49,780 bases of DNA from an uncultured Eubacteriales bacterium (GCA_900547955.1 URIR01000011.1:1-49780), one strand, 5' to 3'; positions 36,667-45,507 are shown, counted from the first letter of the stretch. Program-made: numbers and translations. The notes: generated by a model not told the origin, from the sequence alone.

Positions 36667-36972
36667 ATGAGAGAAACAGAGGATATCAGGCTTAACCCGG
36701 TCGCGGCCGGCAAAGGAAAGCCGCACAACATAACAATAGAGGGCCGGCAAAGGATAAGCATGACAGGAGTTATTGACGTTGAAAGCTTTAACGAGCAGGA
36801 AATACTGGTGCGTTCAGAGGCGGGCATGCTTACCGTATTTGGGCAGGGCCTGCATATCAGCAAACTGGATTTGGACGCCGAAACCCTTTGGGTAGACGGC
36901 TTTGTGGAAGGCCTGGAATATCACGAACAGCCTCAAAAGCAGGGCGGAGTATTTTCAAAGCTTTTCCGGTAA
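36667..36972 (+). CDS. yabP: Sporulation protein YabP
   Basis: YabP/YqfC family spore-coat or cortex assembly protein, about 101 residues. The ATG at 36667 is chosen because GGGAGTG sits just upstream and the family N-terminus begins nearby; an earlier ATG at 36646 lacks a site. It contains HNITIEGRQRISMTGVIDVESFNEQEILVRSEAGMLTVFGQGLHI, the core of the family. It is followed by yabQ and divIC in the same order as in Bacillus and Clostridium. Presence of this block is good evidence that the organism forms endospores or descends from one that did. An inverted repeat CATAAATTT/AAATTTATG (about 36611-36652) lies in the leader. Confidence 0.9.
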   Translation: MRETEDIRLNPVAAGKGKPHNITIEGRQRISMTGVIDVESFNEQEILVRSEAGMLTVFGQGLHISKLDLDAETLWVDGFVEGLEYHEQPQKQGGVFSKLFR

Positions 36973-36990
36973 TGCGAAAGGAGTCTCTGC

Positions 36991-37362
36991 ATGCCTCTTT
37001 TTGACAGCGTAAATCAAACGGCGGAAATGCTGGCCATGATATACTGCGGTATAGTCATAGGAATAATCTATGACCTTATAGGCATATTCAGGCGGCTGTT
37101 TGCACGGCATAAAATTGCCATACATTTTATAGATTTGGTATTTTGTGCTATTGCTCTGCTCGTTTCCTGCGTTTTTATCTTTTATACGACCGAAGGAAGG
37201 CTGAAAATTCATTTATTTATCGGAATTTTAATAGGAATCTTGTTGCAATTTTTCGGCATTAAGCCTATAATAAAGACGATATTGGATTTTATCTTTGATT
37301 TAGGTGCAAAAACCTTTAAAAAGTTCAAGGGGACCAAGCTTTATAAAAGACTTATAAAATGA
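36991..37362 (+). CDS. yabQ: Spore cortex protein YabQ
   Basis: A 123-residue integral membrane protein of the YabQ family, needed for cortex formation in B. subtilis. Helices at about 13-33 (MLAMIYCGIVIGIIYDLIGIF), 45-66 (IDLVFCAIALLVSCVFIFYT) and 74-92 (FIGILIGILLQFFGIKPII) match the family layout, followed by a basic C-terminal tail (KKFKGTKLYKRLIK). ATG has GAAAGGAG upstream. It is placed between yabP and divIC as expected. Confidence 0.9.
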   Translation: MPLFDSVNQTAEMLAMIYCGIVIGIIYDLIGIFRRLFARHKIAIHFIDLVFCAIALLVSCVFIFYTTEGRLKIHLFIGILIGILLQFFGIKPIIKTILDFIFDLGAKTFKKFKGTKLYKRLIK

Positions 37363-37438
37363 GTTTTTTCTTTAGAGGGATGAGGGCAGAAAAACAGAAT
37401 CCTATTTTATATCATTAAAAATACGGAGAACGGCAGCT

Positions 37439-37732
37439 ATGAAGAACAAAAGAAAGAAAAAACACTTGCCTATAAAATTGGCGGTAACCGTCCTGGCCGG
37501 AGCGTTTATCTGCTTTTCGGTTTATCAGTTCTGCAATCAACGCACCATACTGGCCAGCCAGGAGCAGAAGATGGAAGAGCAGCGGCAGCAGCAGCAGGCT
37601 CTCCAGGAAGAGCTGGAAAGCATAAATAAGCTCAAGGAATATGTTAAATCCCCCGAATACGCGGAGCAGTATCTGCGTGAAAAGCTGGGCATGGTTAAAG
37701 AGGGCGAAATTATATTTAATACTAAAAAATAA
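37439..37732 (+). CDS. divIC: Septum-formation protein DivIC (FtsB-like)
   Basis: Bitopic divisome protein of 97 residues. A basic cytoplasmic start (MKNKRKKKHLP) leads into one membrane helix (about 12-30). A coiled coil follows (EQKMEEQRQQQQALQEELESINKL), then the conserved C-terminal YAEQYLREKLGMVKEGEIIF. It partners FtsL and DivIB in septal wall synthesis in relatives. The ATG has CGGAGAA upstream. It ends the yabP-yabQ-divIC block and is followed by a terminator. Confidence 0.92.
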   Translation: MKNKRKKKHLPIKLAVTVLAGAFICFSVYQFCNQRTILASQEQKMEEQRQQQQALQEELESINKLKEYVKSPEYAEQYLREKLGMVKEGEIIFNTKK

Positions 37733-37754
37733 AATGCGCGCTTAAGCGCAAAGC

Positions 37755-37795
37755 AATCACATGCAGCCCAACAGCTTCGCATGTGATTTTATTAT
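37755..37795 (+). terminator. Intrinsic terminator after divIC
   Basis: AATCACATGC pairs with GCATGTGATT around a 14-base loop, followed by TTATTATAATT. It separates divIC from ppx. Confidence 0.75.
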
Positions 37796-37839
37796 AATTC
37801 CGCGTGAATCACCAGCGCGGACAGCATGGAGTTTATTAT

Positions 37840-38745
37840 ATGATATACGCCGTAATAGATATAGGCACCAACAGCACCCGCCTATATGCAGCAGAAATAT
37901 CTAAGGGCGTTCAGCGGGTCCTTTATAAAGAACTGGAAACCACGCGGCTGGGCGAAGGCGGACTGGACGGCCTGCTCAAAAAGGCGCCTATGGAGCGTAC
38001 TGCCCAGGCGGCGGAGCGTTTTGTCCAAAAAGCACATTCGCTCGGAGCAGCCGCGGTCTTTATTTACGCTACGGCGGCCGTAAGGGAAGCCTCTAATAAA
38101 GAAGAATTTGCCCGGCTTATAAAATTGAAAACCGGCTTTGAGCTGAATATTATAAGCGGAGAAATCGAAGCATATATCGCCTATCTGGGCGCGGCCGGCG
38201 ATAAAGACGGCTGCGCCGTAATAGATATAGGCGGCGGCAGCACAGAAATAATAATAAAAAACGGCGATATGCGTTCCATGAGCCTAAAGCTGGGAGCGGT
38301 AAGGCTTATGGAAAACTGGGGCGGCGGCCAATTGGACGAAAAAACCATAAACCGCGCGGCCGAATACATAGATTCGGCCTTGCGGCAATACGAAATAATT
38401 TCGCCGCGCGGCTCGGCCGAGCTAATAGGAGTTTCGGGCACGCCCACCACCATAGCCGGCATAAAGCTGGGCAGCCCCGCCTACCAGCCTCAGCTTATAC
38501 AGGGCCTTCATCTAACGCTGGACGAAATACGCTCGACCGCTCTGAGCTTATGCCGGATAAGTCTGGAAGAAAGAAAACGAATACCCGGCATGCCCCCTGA
38601 AAGAGCGGATGTGCTTCAGTACGGCGCTCTAATTTTATGGCGGTTCATGGCCATGTACGGTTATGACAAACTGACGGTAAGCGACGACGATTCTTTAAAG
38701 GGCTATATAAAATACATGATGCTTAAAGGCAGGATAGCACAATGA
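37840..38745 (+). CDS. ppx: Exopolyphosphatase / pppGpp phosphatase family protein
   Basis: Ppx/GppA family (ASKHA fold), 301 residues, single-domain form. Start at ATG 37840 (MIYAVIDIGTNSTRLY) with GGAG upstream; an earlier GTG at 37804 would add 12 residues before the conserved first strand. Motifs: DIGTNSTRL (phosphate 1), AVIDIGGGSTEIII (phosphate 2) and LIGVSGTPTTIAGI (adenosine motif). It could split polyphosphate or (p)ppGpp; the motifs do not separate the two. In Bacillus and Clostridium ppx-like genes are also found near divIC. The next gene overlaps it by four bases (ATGA). Confidence 0.92.
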   Translation: MIYAVIDIGTNSTRLYAAEISKGVQRVLYKELETTRLGEGGLDGLLKKAPMERTAQAAERFVQKAHSLGAAAVFIYATAAVREASNKEEFARLIKLKTGFELNIISGEIEAYIAYLGAAGDKDGCAVIDIGGGSTEIIIKNGDMRSMSLKLGAVRLMENWGGGQLDEKTINRAAEYIDSALRQYEIISPRGSAELIGVSGTPTTIAGIKLGSPAYQPQLIQGLHLTLDEIRSTALSLCRISLEERKRIPGMPPERADVLQYGALILWRFMAMYGYDKLTVSDDDSLKGYIKYMMLKGRIAQ

Positions 38746-39362
38746 AAAAAGGCTTAGCTTCAGCTGACAGGATTTTTATTATACTTGGAGCCGTATTCGG
38801 CGTTCTGATGATATTTTCGGGCGTGTTCTATAACGAAATCTATACTCATATAGGCCGGGGAGCGGACATATTCCTATGGAGCGCGGTAGTAATTGAAGCG
38901 GCGCTTTTTATAATAGCCTTTTTCCGGATATTATACCGCTCGGGCAGCGCTGAAACCTTTAACGGATACATGATAATCCCCGCGGGAAGCATTTTGCTCT
39001 GCGGACTTATAGCCTATATGCTCATGCAGCCTATTTCCCAGTACCGGCTGGATATAAAATATGAAAACAGCCGCTTTGAGATGCAGGAATGCATAGACAA
39101 TTATCTCTCCAATCAGGATAAAAGCGCCCGTACTATCAAGCTGAGCGAAGAATACGCCGATTTAAGCGTTACAGGAGAGGTGCTTCAATATGAAAACGGA
39201 GCTTTTTATTTCTTTCCTGTTTTTGAGCATGAAAGCCGGATAGAGGGCTTTGCATATATGATTTCGGATACTCCCTATCAGAGCGTTATGGAGGATTATT
39301 CCAATTTTTATATTGAGCTTTTAGGCAATAATTTCTCATATTTAACTTTATATTATAAATAG
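38742..39362 (+). CDS. Membrane protein of unknown function, coupled to ppx
   Basis: A 206-residue protein not assigned to a family. Three membrane helices at about residues 11-32, 42-62 and 75-95, then an outside domain of about 110 residues (YRLDIKYENSRFEMQECIDNY, then LSVTGEVLQYENGAFYFFPV). The ATGA overlap with ppx means translational coupling, hinting at a common process. It ends 28 bases before cloverleaf element D. Confidence 0.7.
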   Translation: MKKGLASADRIFIILGAVFGVLMIFSGVFYNEIYTHIGRGADIFLWSAVVIEAALFIIAFFRILYRSGSAETFNGYMIIPAGSILLCGLIAYMLMQPISQYRLDIKYENSRFEMQECIDNYLSNQDKSARTIKLSEEYADLSVTGEVLQYENGAFYFFPVFEHESRIEGFAYMISDTPYQSVMEDYSNFYIELLGNNFSYLTLYYK

Positions 39363-39389
39363 CAGGCAGTTAATTAAAAGCTGAAAAGC

Positions 39390-39523
39390 GGGGCGGCGCG
39401 GAATTTTGGCGCAGCCCTGCGGGCGCGCCAAAATCAAGCGGCGCCGTATTTTTTTGCAGAAAGCAAGCTTTCGGCAAAAATACGGCGCCGCCGGCCCGGC
39501 CAAGCCGGGCTCCGCGCCGCCCC
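39390..39523. repeat. Cloverleaf palindromic element D (diverged form)
   Basis: Core stem GGGGCGGCGCGGA (39390-39402) pairs perfectly with 39511-39523. It closes on three hairpins: ATTTTGGCGC with an inner GCCC-TGC-GGGC (39403-39434); a 16-bp stem GCGGCGCCGTATTTTT with an inner GAAAGC-AA-GCTTTC (39438-39491); and GCCCGGC-CAA-GCCGGGC (39494-39510). The arm sequence resembles elements B and C but the first two hairpins are quite different, showing that the fold rather than the sequence is kept. It lies between convergent genes. Confidence 0.88.
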
Positions 39524-39578
39524 CCCGTTTAATAAAGCCGTAAAATAAGAGCCGGCTTTACGCCTCCGCAGGCTAAGT

Positions 39579-40778
39579 TCAGCTCAGCGTAATAACCGTA
39601 CCGGGGTAAATCAAATTAATATTGGAAATTTTATTAATAGCGGACAGCCTGGATACCGTAGTATTAAAGCGAGCCGCAATCTTGCCTAAGGTGTCCCCGC
39701 GCTTTACCGTATACTCTCTGACCAGGGTGCCTCCCTGAACAAGCAGCTTTTGTCCCGGATATATAAGATTGGGATTGGAAAGCTGGTTCAATTCGGCTAT
39801 TTCCTCTGTCGTGGTATTATACCTCCTGGCAATCTTATAAAGCGTATCTCCCCGCTGCACAATATAATATACTGCGTCCGCCGGAATGTCTCCCGAAGCT
39901 TCAATGCGCAGCCTTTCGCCCACAATTATAAGATTAGGGTCTCTAAGAGAATTAAGGCTGACAATACTCTGCACGGTAGTATTATATTTTCTTGCCAGTT
40001 TATAAAGAGTGTCTCCCCGTTCTACCCTGACATAGATATACTGATTATCCGGATTATCCGGCTTGGGGTCGTCCGGCCTGGGAATTTCCGATGATTCGGA
40101 AAGCAGAATATCCTCGGTAAAATAATCCAAATCTACAGCCCCGTTTATGCCGTCCACTCGTCCAGTATTGCTGTACTGAAAGCCTACCCATTCATCCCAC
40201 CGTCCGTTTTCCGGCTCGCTGGGACCATATTCAGCCACCCAGATTGGATAGCTTTGGGCCATTTCTTCGTCCCAAACCGCTCGCGCGGTATAAGCGCTGC
40301 TGTAAATAACTGTTTTCAAGCCGCTAAGGCGCTCGGTCTCCTCCAAAAAGGCGCGGGCTATGCTGTTTCGGCTGGCATAGCTCAAATTGCTGGCCGCGCC
40401 GAAATCCATAGCCAGCCTGCAGTCGGGCTGCGTTCCGCTTATAGTCTGAACAAAAAAGCGCGCCTCCTGAACCGCCTCTGTTTCATTCCGAGCCGACATG
40501 GCATGATAAAACCCTATTTTCAGGCCGGCCGCCTTGGCCCGCTCATAGTTCTGGCGAAAATAGGGGTCCACATAATCATTTGAAGCGCTTGAGCGGATAT
40601 AAACCATTTCTACTCCGCTGGCAGCCACCCGTTCAAAATCTATATTCCCCTGATAGCGGCTTACGTCTATGCCGTCGTATATAACGTCGCTGGACGGCCC
40701 AAAGGCTAAGGCCGGAGCAGCCGCAAGACAGAAGGCCAGGCAAACAGCCGCCGCAAGAAATCTTTTTAATCTTTTCAT
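39579..40778 (-). CDS. GH25 lysozyme-like protein with three LysM domains
   Basis: Exported wall-associated protein of 399 residues. Signal peptide 1-25 (ends ALAF). GH25 domain about 32-225: YDGIDVSRYQGNIDFERVA (D38, first active-site Asp), IGFYHAMSA and CRLAMDFGAAS (120-130). The family DxE pair would be D125 and residue 127, but residue 127 is Gly, so the catalytic Glu is missing. Then an acidic Pro linker and three LysM domains (about 250-296, 302-348, 355-399), each with RGDTLYKLA- or RGDTLGKIA-type starts. ATG has GGGAGG. It may be a wall-binding pseudo-enzyme, or may use another residue. The region 40779-41106 upstream holds no gene. Confidence 0.9.
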   Translation of the reverse strand: MKRLKRFLAAAVCLAFCLAAAPALAFGPSSDVIYDGIDVSRYQGNIDFERVAASGVEMVYIRSSASNDYVDPYFRQNYERAKAAGLKIGFYHAMSARNETEAVQEARFFVQTISGTQPDCRLAMDFGAASNLSYASRNSIARAFLEETERLSGLKTVIYSSAYTARAVWDEEMAQSYPIWVAEYGPSEPENGRWDEWVGFQYSNTGRVDGINGAVDLDYFTEDILLSESSEIPRPDDPKPDNPDNQYIYVRVERGDTLYKLARKYNTTVQSIVSLNSLRDPNLIIVGERLRIEASGDIPADAVYYIVQRGDTLYKIARRYNTTTEEIAELNQLSNPNLIYPGQKLLVQGGTLVREYTVKRGDTLGKIAARFNTTVSRLSAINKISNINLIYPGTVITLS

Positions 40779-41021
40779 TATAAACCTCCCGTAAAGGCAA
40801 GCCTTTTATTTTATCAAAACGGGCAGAGCAAGACTGCCCGTCCTTTGAAGCAGCATGCGCATACTCCTTAAACATAATATGCCTAAAGGCCGCAGCAGGT
40901 TATTGTCCTAAGAAAGGCAGCCGCATTTAATTCACTTATCGGCTTTTTACGCGCGCTTCCGCTCAGGCGGTCAGCATAAGGTTCAAAAATCAAATTGTGG
41001 ATAACTTTTTAGCGCAAACCA

Positions 41022-41050
41022 TTTACAATTAAGTCGCTACTATTTATAAT
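41022..41050 (+). promoter_or_regulatory. Promoter for the putative GH99/GH71-like gene
   Basis: TTTACA (41022-41027), 17-base spacer, perfect TATAAT (41045-41050), about 55 bases before the ATG at 41107. Confidence 0.8.
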
Positions 41051-41106
41051 ACAATTTAATAAGAGGCCTGAGGGCCAAATATTAAATTTGAAAGTGAGTT
41101 AGTATT

Positions 41107-42789
41107 ATGAAAGACACATTAAAGCTCGTAGGGGTAGACCAATTCGGGCGCACAGTAGAATCTGTTGAAGGATACACCGATAAAAAGGTAGGCATGTTCT
41201 TCTGGCTTTGGATAGGACAGCCGCTGGCTTCGGGCGCATACGACGCTACCGCCATAACCAAATTGGATAACGGCAGGGAGATTTTGTATTTCCAGGATAA
41301 CAAGGAAATCAGCCCTTCAGGCCAGGCGCATTTCTGGGGAGAGCCGCTTTGGGGATACTATAACTCCGCCGATGAATGGGTGCTTTCCAAGCAGCTTGAA
41401 ATGCTGGAAAGCGCCGGAATAGACTTCCTGCTTTTTGACGCCACCAACGAGGTTACATATCCCGCCGTTTATCAGCGTCTCATGAAAATTGTGCAGCAGC
41501 GCGTTGAAATGGGCTTTAATCCTCCGCGCGTAGGCTTTTACACCCATACTCATTCTATAAAGACCACCAGGGTTTTGTATAACGAGCTTTACAGCAAAAA
41601 CCTTTATCCGGACAGCTGGTACCGCGTAGACGGCAAGCCCTTTATCGTCGCTTTTACTTCGCCTGAAGCGGATATAGACGCCGAGGAGATAACCGTGCGC
41701 CGCCGCACCGGCTACGACCCTGGCCCTTTAGAGCCTGAAATAAGGGAATTTTTCCATTTTCGCACTCCCCAATGGCCCTGCTCGCCCTATAAGGAGGACG
41801 GCTTCGCCTGGGTAGAATGGACTTTCCCTCAGCCTGTTCACCGGGATATGATTAACGTAACGGTAGCAAGCCATCCTAATGTTCCCATGAGCTTCAGCCA
41901 TACCCGCGGTCTGCTTAACTTCGGACGCGGCTATGACCCTGATACGCAGACAAATATCCGGGAGGACTGCGAAAAGGGCACGTTCTTCCAAAGGGAATGG
42001 GATGTGGCTTTAAAAGCCAATGTAGATACGGTGTTTGTAGGGGGCTGGAACGAATGGATAGCTTACAAGCAGCTTTATGACGGCGAATATATGCTCTGCG
42101 ACGCGGCCGATTTGGAATATTCCAGAGACATAGAGCCTATGAAGGGCGGCTACGAGGACGCCTTTTATCTGCAGCTCATACGCAATGTGCGCGCATTTAA
42201 GGGAATTAAGGGCGATTCCCGTCCGGAACGCCGCAATATTGACATCTCTAGTTCAGACGCTGCTCAATGGGAAGGCAGCGAGCAGTATAACAAGATAGGG
42301 CCGGAAATAGAGCGCAACAATACCGGCTGCTGCGCGCAGCTTGTATACAAGCAGCCCGCGCCCCTTAACGCAATTAAAAAAGTAAACGCCGCGGACGACG
42401 GTCAAAAACTTTACTTCCGGATTGAAAGCCAGTATGCGCTCAAGGATTCGGACAAGGGCTTTATGAACGTTTATCTGGGCACAGGCGTTCCCAGCCTAAA
42501 GGGCTTTGAAAGCTATACGCATGTAATACGTCCTATAGACGGCAAATTCATGCTTTGCTCTCTTGACGGCGACAATAACGAAACTCCCATAGCCCCTGCC
42601 GAGACTGCGCGGAGCGGAAACGTTTTAAACCTCTCCATAGCTCTTAACGCGCTGGGCGAAGGCTTTGACCGCGTGTATTTCAAGGTCTGGGACTGCCCTG
42701 GACTGAGCAGGGATATAATGGACAGCTATTTAAAGGGAAGCGCCCTGCCCATGGGCCGCTTAAGCTGCGAATACAAACTGAGCAAATAA
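41107..42789 (+). CDS. Putative cytoplasmic TIM-barrel glycoside hydrolase
   Basis: A 560-residue protein with no signal peptide. The first ~390 residues look like a (beta/alpha)8 glycosidase: VGMFFWLWIGQP, LEMLESAGIDFLLFDATNEV, RVGFYTHTHS, VDGKPFIVAFTSPE and DTVFVGGWNEWIAYKQ. The WNEW strand end is reminiscent of GH99/GH71-like families. A C-terminal beta-sandwich (about 420-560) resembles a carbohydrate-binding or accessory domain (KLYFRIESQYAL, VYLGTG, VYFKVWDCPG). Strong promoter, weak ribosome site (AAGTGAG). It lies near a LacI-type regulator and a Gfo/Idh/MocA dehydrogenase, which suggests a sugar-use locus. The family call is tentative. Confidence 0.55.
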   Translation: MKDTLKLVGVDQFGRTVESVEGYTDKKVGMFFWLWIGQPLASGAYDATAITKLDNGREILYFQDNKEISPSGQAHFWGEPLWGYYNSADEWVLSKQLEMLESAGIDFLLFDATNEVTYPAVYQRLMKIVQQRVEMGFNPPRVGFYTHTHSIKTTRVLYNELYSKNLYPDSWYRVDGKPFIVAFTSPEADIDAEEITVRRRTGYDPGPLEPEIREFFHFRTPQWPCSPYKEDGFAWVEWTFPQPVHRDMINVTVASHPNVPMSFSHTRGLLNFGRGYDPDTQTNIREDCEKGTFFQREWDVALKANVDTVFVGGWNEWIAYKQLYDGEYMLCDAADLEYSRDIEPMKGGYEDAFYLQLIRNVRAFKGIKGDSRPERRNIDISSSDAAQWEGSEQYNKIGPEIERNNTGCCAQLVYKQPAPLNAIKKVNAADDGQKLYFRIESQYALKDSDKGFMNVYLGTGVPSLKGFESYTHVIRPIDGKFMLCSLDGDNNETPIAPAETARSGNVLNLSIALNALGEGFDRVYFKVWDCPGLSRDIMDSYLKGSALPMGRLSCEYKLSK

Positions 42790-42845
42790 TAAGTTTTGAC
42801 AGCGCATAAAACCGCATGCTTTGATTCAATTAAAACCTTTATGAA

Positions 42846-42885
42846 ATTGACTCCGGGCGGCCTCTTAGGGCCGCCCGGAGTCAAT
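42846..42885. terminator. Bidirectional terminator hairpin
   Basis: A perfect 17-bp stem (ATTGACTCCGGGCGGCC and its complement) with a six-base loop, between the convergent putative glycosidase and LacI-type genes. It is the only convergent pair in the window served by a simple hairpin rather than a cloverleaf element. The rest of 42790-42982 holds nothing clear. Confidence 0.85.
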
Positions 42886-42982
42886 AATTTATAATACCAG
42901 GCATATCTCCGGAACCACGCGGCAAAGCGGAATATACAGGCATTTCAGAAAAGCGCACCGCGCTTTAAAGCCCAGCTTAGCC

Positions 42983-44041
42983 CTAGACGTCCATAACCTG
43001 AACAGGAGTGGAATTAAAATACATACTTTTAACTCCTCTATCCTCCAAAAATGCAGAAGCCAGCTCCTTAACGGCGTAATAGCCCTGCATATATGCGTCC
43101 TGTGCAACATAAGCATAAATACGTCCGCGCGAATACCTTTTATCTGCGGCCGAATGCTCGTGTCCCAGACAAATAGTATTTATACATGGACTGCTCTCCG
43201 TTCGGTTTAATTTTTCCGCAGCCATGCAGGCGAGATATAAAAAGCCGCTGCTTACATAAATACAGTCCAGCGGCTGCGCATGATAACAGCTTTTTATGCG
43301 GCCTGCTAATTGAGCCGCAGCCAAATTATTATCAAGGTTCAAAGCCATTTTCTTTATTTCAGCTTCGGGATTTACCGCCAGAGCAGAATTTATAAAGCCC
43401 TGTATCCTGCGGCCCAGCATAAATTTCTCCGGATTAGCCTCTGAAGTCAGCACGCATATTCTTTTCATTTCTGCAATTTTACGCGCGGCAAGATATGCGC
43501 ACATTGCGCCCTCCTCAAAATGCTCCGGTCCAACATACGCCGTAAACGGTCCAAACTCAATATCCTCCTGCATATCGTTGAAAAATATCAATCTGCCCTG
43601 CGCGCACAAACTAAGCGTCAGCCGCTTCCAATCTGCCGCGCGAACGGGATAGACAATATAACCGTTGCAGGAGGAAGTTAAAAGCAGCTCCATTAATCGG
43701 GCTACATCCTCATTATTATAGGCGCAGGGATAATAATAAAAGCGCAGTCCAACCCCTTCGGCCGCCTCAGCGGCCGCCTTCATGCCAGCAGCGGCCTTAT
43801 CCCAAAAATATAACGGATATTTAGGGATAAGCACGCCTATTTTCAAAGCGCAATCCCCTCCGCTTCTTTTCCTGCTGCTTGAAAAATAGCCGTATTTACA
43901 GGCCAGCTTATATATAAGCTCTCTTTTCTGAGAAGAAAAAGCGGCGCCTCCGTTAAGAATTTTATATACGCCCGAAACGCTCAATCCTGCTTCCTCTGAA
44001 ATTTTCCGCACGACCTCGCAGCCGCCGTTGCGCATGCTCAT
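42983..44041 (-). CDS. LacI/GalR-family transcriptional regulator
   Basis: Sugar-responsive repressor type, about 352 residues from MSMRNGGCEVVRKISEEAGLS at 44041, preceded by AAGGGAA; an upstream in-frame start at 44101 is less likely. The N-terminal helix-turn-helix (VVRKISEEAGLSVSGVYKILNGG) is followed by the hinge (KRELIYKLACKYGY) and a periplasmic-binding-type effector domain starting KIGVLIPKYPLYFWDKAAAG. It is rather diverged from typical LacI members. It is downstream of the Gfo/Idh gene on the same strand, with a hairpin between them, and is likely to regulate sugar genes nearby. Confidence 0.85.
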   Translation of the reverse strand: MSMRNGGCEVVRKISEEAGLSVSGVYKILNGGAAFSSQKRELIYKLACKYGYFSSSRKRSGGDCALKIGVLIPKYPLYFWDKAAAGMKAAAEAAEGVGLRFYYYPCAYNNEDVARLMELLLTSSCNGYIVYPVRAADWKRLTLSLCAQGRLIFFNDMQEDIEFGPFTAYVGPEHFEEGAMCAYLAARKIAEMKRICVLTSEANPEKFMLGRRIQGFINSALAVNPEAEIKKMALNLDNNLAAAQLAGRIKSCYHAQPLDCIYVSSGFLYLACMAAEKLNRTESSPCINTICLGHEHSAADKRYSRGRIYAYVAQDAYMQGYYAVKELASAFLEDRGVKSMYFNSTPVQVMDV

Positions 44042-44215
44042 ATGAAGCTTTCCCTTCATGAATAAATCATTATTATACTTATTCGCTCTTTTAAAAGACA
44101 ATCCTGTCTGTCATCGCCAAAATTAAAAGCCCGTCTGCATTCCGAAGCCCTTTGCCGGGGACGTTCATAAGCTCTTTTGGATAAAGCCGGGAAGCGCCAG
44201 GGGCGGGGGGCGGGG

Positions 44216-44283
44216 GCGGAGGAGGAAAGGCAGGCGCGGCAAAAGGGATTTTCCCTTTTGCCGCGCCTGCCTTCAGCCTCCGC
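44216..44283. terminator. Two-tier hairpin between the dehydrogenase and regulator genes
   Basis: An inner perfect 21-bp stem (44227-44247 with 44253-44273) with an ATTTT loop, inside an outer GCGGAGG/CCTCCGC stem (44216-44222 with 44277-44283). It begins 13 bases after the minus-strand dehydrogenase stop. There is no T-run after it on that strand, so termination is not certain; it may protect the transcript 3' end. It overlaps a G-rich tract (44200-44225). Confidence 0.6.
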
Positions 44284-44295
44284 ATCTCTTTATCG

Positions 44296-45507
44296 TTAAA
44301 GCTGCATCTTATACTTATTATGCTTTAAATCATATGTGCTTGAAGGCAATGTCTTGGACATGTTTTTGTCTGGAAAAGGCGTTAAATCATCATATCTCCA
44401 TTTTTCCCGGTCTGCCGGCTTTGAAAAATCAGGAATATCAAACAATGCGCCCATTTTAAGGCAGCTTCTCCAGCCCAGTATGCCCGCGGCCGACATAACC
44501 GCCGCTTTATATACGTCAAAATAAGGCTGAATATCCCTGTTTAGATATTCCCCGAAATAATACAGCACCCAATAATCGCTGCCGCCGTGTCCCGTGCTTT
44601 CCGCCCGCTCATTGTTAAATGGCCAGTCCGGTCTATATATTCTTGACGCTTGGGTATTTTCAGGCACGCACCAATTATTGTATCCATACATTACCCGCGC
44701 TTCGTCAAAACGTACTGTTTCCATTCCGCCGTTCTGGCATGCGAGCCTGTACCAGTTACCATGAGGACCAAATGCAGCGCAGCCGGTAATTCGGAATATT
44801 GCGCCGCCGTCCGTTTCGCAGAGCATAATAGCGGCAGGATCATTCTGCCGGGTTTTCCCAGAGGCTATATCATCCTCCCTGTCATTTGCTATAACCCTTG
44901 CGTTTATATTTATCGGCGACTGCCCCGTCGCGTACATTAACGGACCAAGCGAATGAGTAAGATAATATGTAGCGGGCATAAATCTTCTCCAATGGCGTTC
45001 TCCCGGGGAAAGCGCCCACCCCTCTTCGTCTGAAACCGGATGTACATACTCTCCTTCGGCATACATAACCTTTCCAAATGTACCGCCTGTATAAAGCCTC
45101 CTTAATTCCTGCACGCCTCTCATATAAGGATAGTTTTCAGACAGCATATATTTAACTCCCGTCCTTTGCGCCGCTTCTACCAATTCTACGCATTCCTGCA
45201 TAGTTCCGCCCGCCGTAGTTTCGCTTAACACAGCGATGCCCCTTTCCATAGCTTTAACGGCATAGGAGGCATGCTCATGAAAATAATTGCAAAGCACAAC
45301 CCCATCCATATCTGTTTCTTCTATAAATTCATCAAAATCGGTATAATATTTTATTTTGTTTCCAAAATCCTTTTTCAAATTATCCAGCACACGGTTATCC
45401 TTATCGCATACCGCGACCGCTTCCATATCGTCTATTGCCGAAAGGCCCTTTATATAATAGCTTCCTCTGCCTGCTCCGAAAAAACCTATTTTTTTAGCCC
45501 TTAACAT
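44296..45507 (-). CDS. Gfo/Idh/MocA-family NAD(P)-dependent oxidoreductase
   Basis: Predicted sugar or inositol-type dehydrogenase of about 403 residues. The ATG at 45507 follows AGGAGGAAG; a longer frame start has no site. The N-terminal Rossmann fold shows KKIGFFGAGRGSYYIKGLSA and AVAVCDKDNRVL; the family's second conserved region is VLSETTAGGTMQECVELVEAA, then the YMLSENYPYMRGVQELRR segment. The substrate is unknown. It is upstream of a LacI-type regulator on the same strand, a common pairing in carbohydrate loci. The gene-free stretch 45508-45664 is AT-rich, with an inverted CAATACAA/TTGTATTG pair (45568-45575, 45618-45625) that could be operator half-sites. Confidence 0.88.
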   Translation of the reverse strand: MLRAKKIGFFGAGRGSYYIKGLSAIDDMEAVAVCDKDNRVLDNLKKDFGNKIKYYTDFDEFIEETDMDGVVLCNYFHEHASYAVKAMERGIAVLSETTAGGTMQECVELVEAAQRTGVKYMLSENYPYMRGVQELRRLYTGGTFGKVMYAEGEYVHPVSDEEGWALSPGERHWRRFMPATYYLTHSLGPLMYATGQSPININARVIANDREDDIASGKTRQNDPAAIMLCETDGGAIFRITGCAAFGPHGNWYRLACQNGGMETVRFDEARVMYGYNNWCVPENTQASRIYRPDWPFNNERAESTGHGGSDYWVLYYFGEYLNRDIQPYFDVYKAAVMSAAGILGWRSCLKMGALFDIPDFSKPADREKWRYDDLTPFPDKNMSKTLPSSTYDLKHNKYKMQL

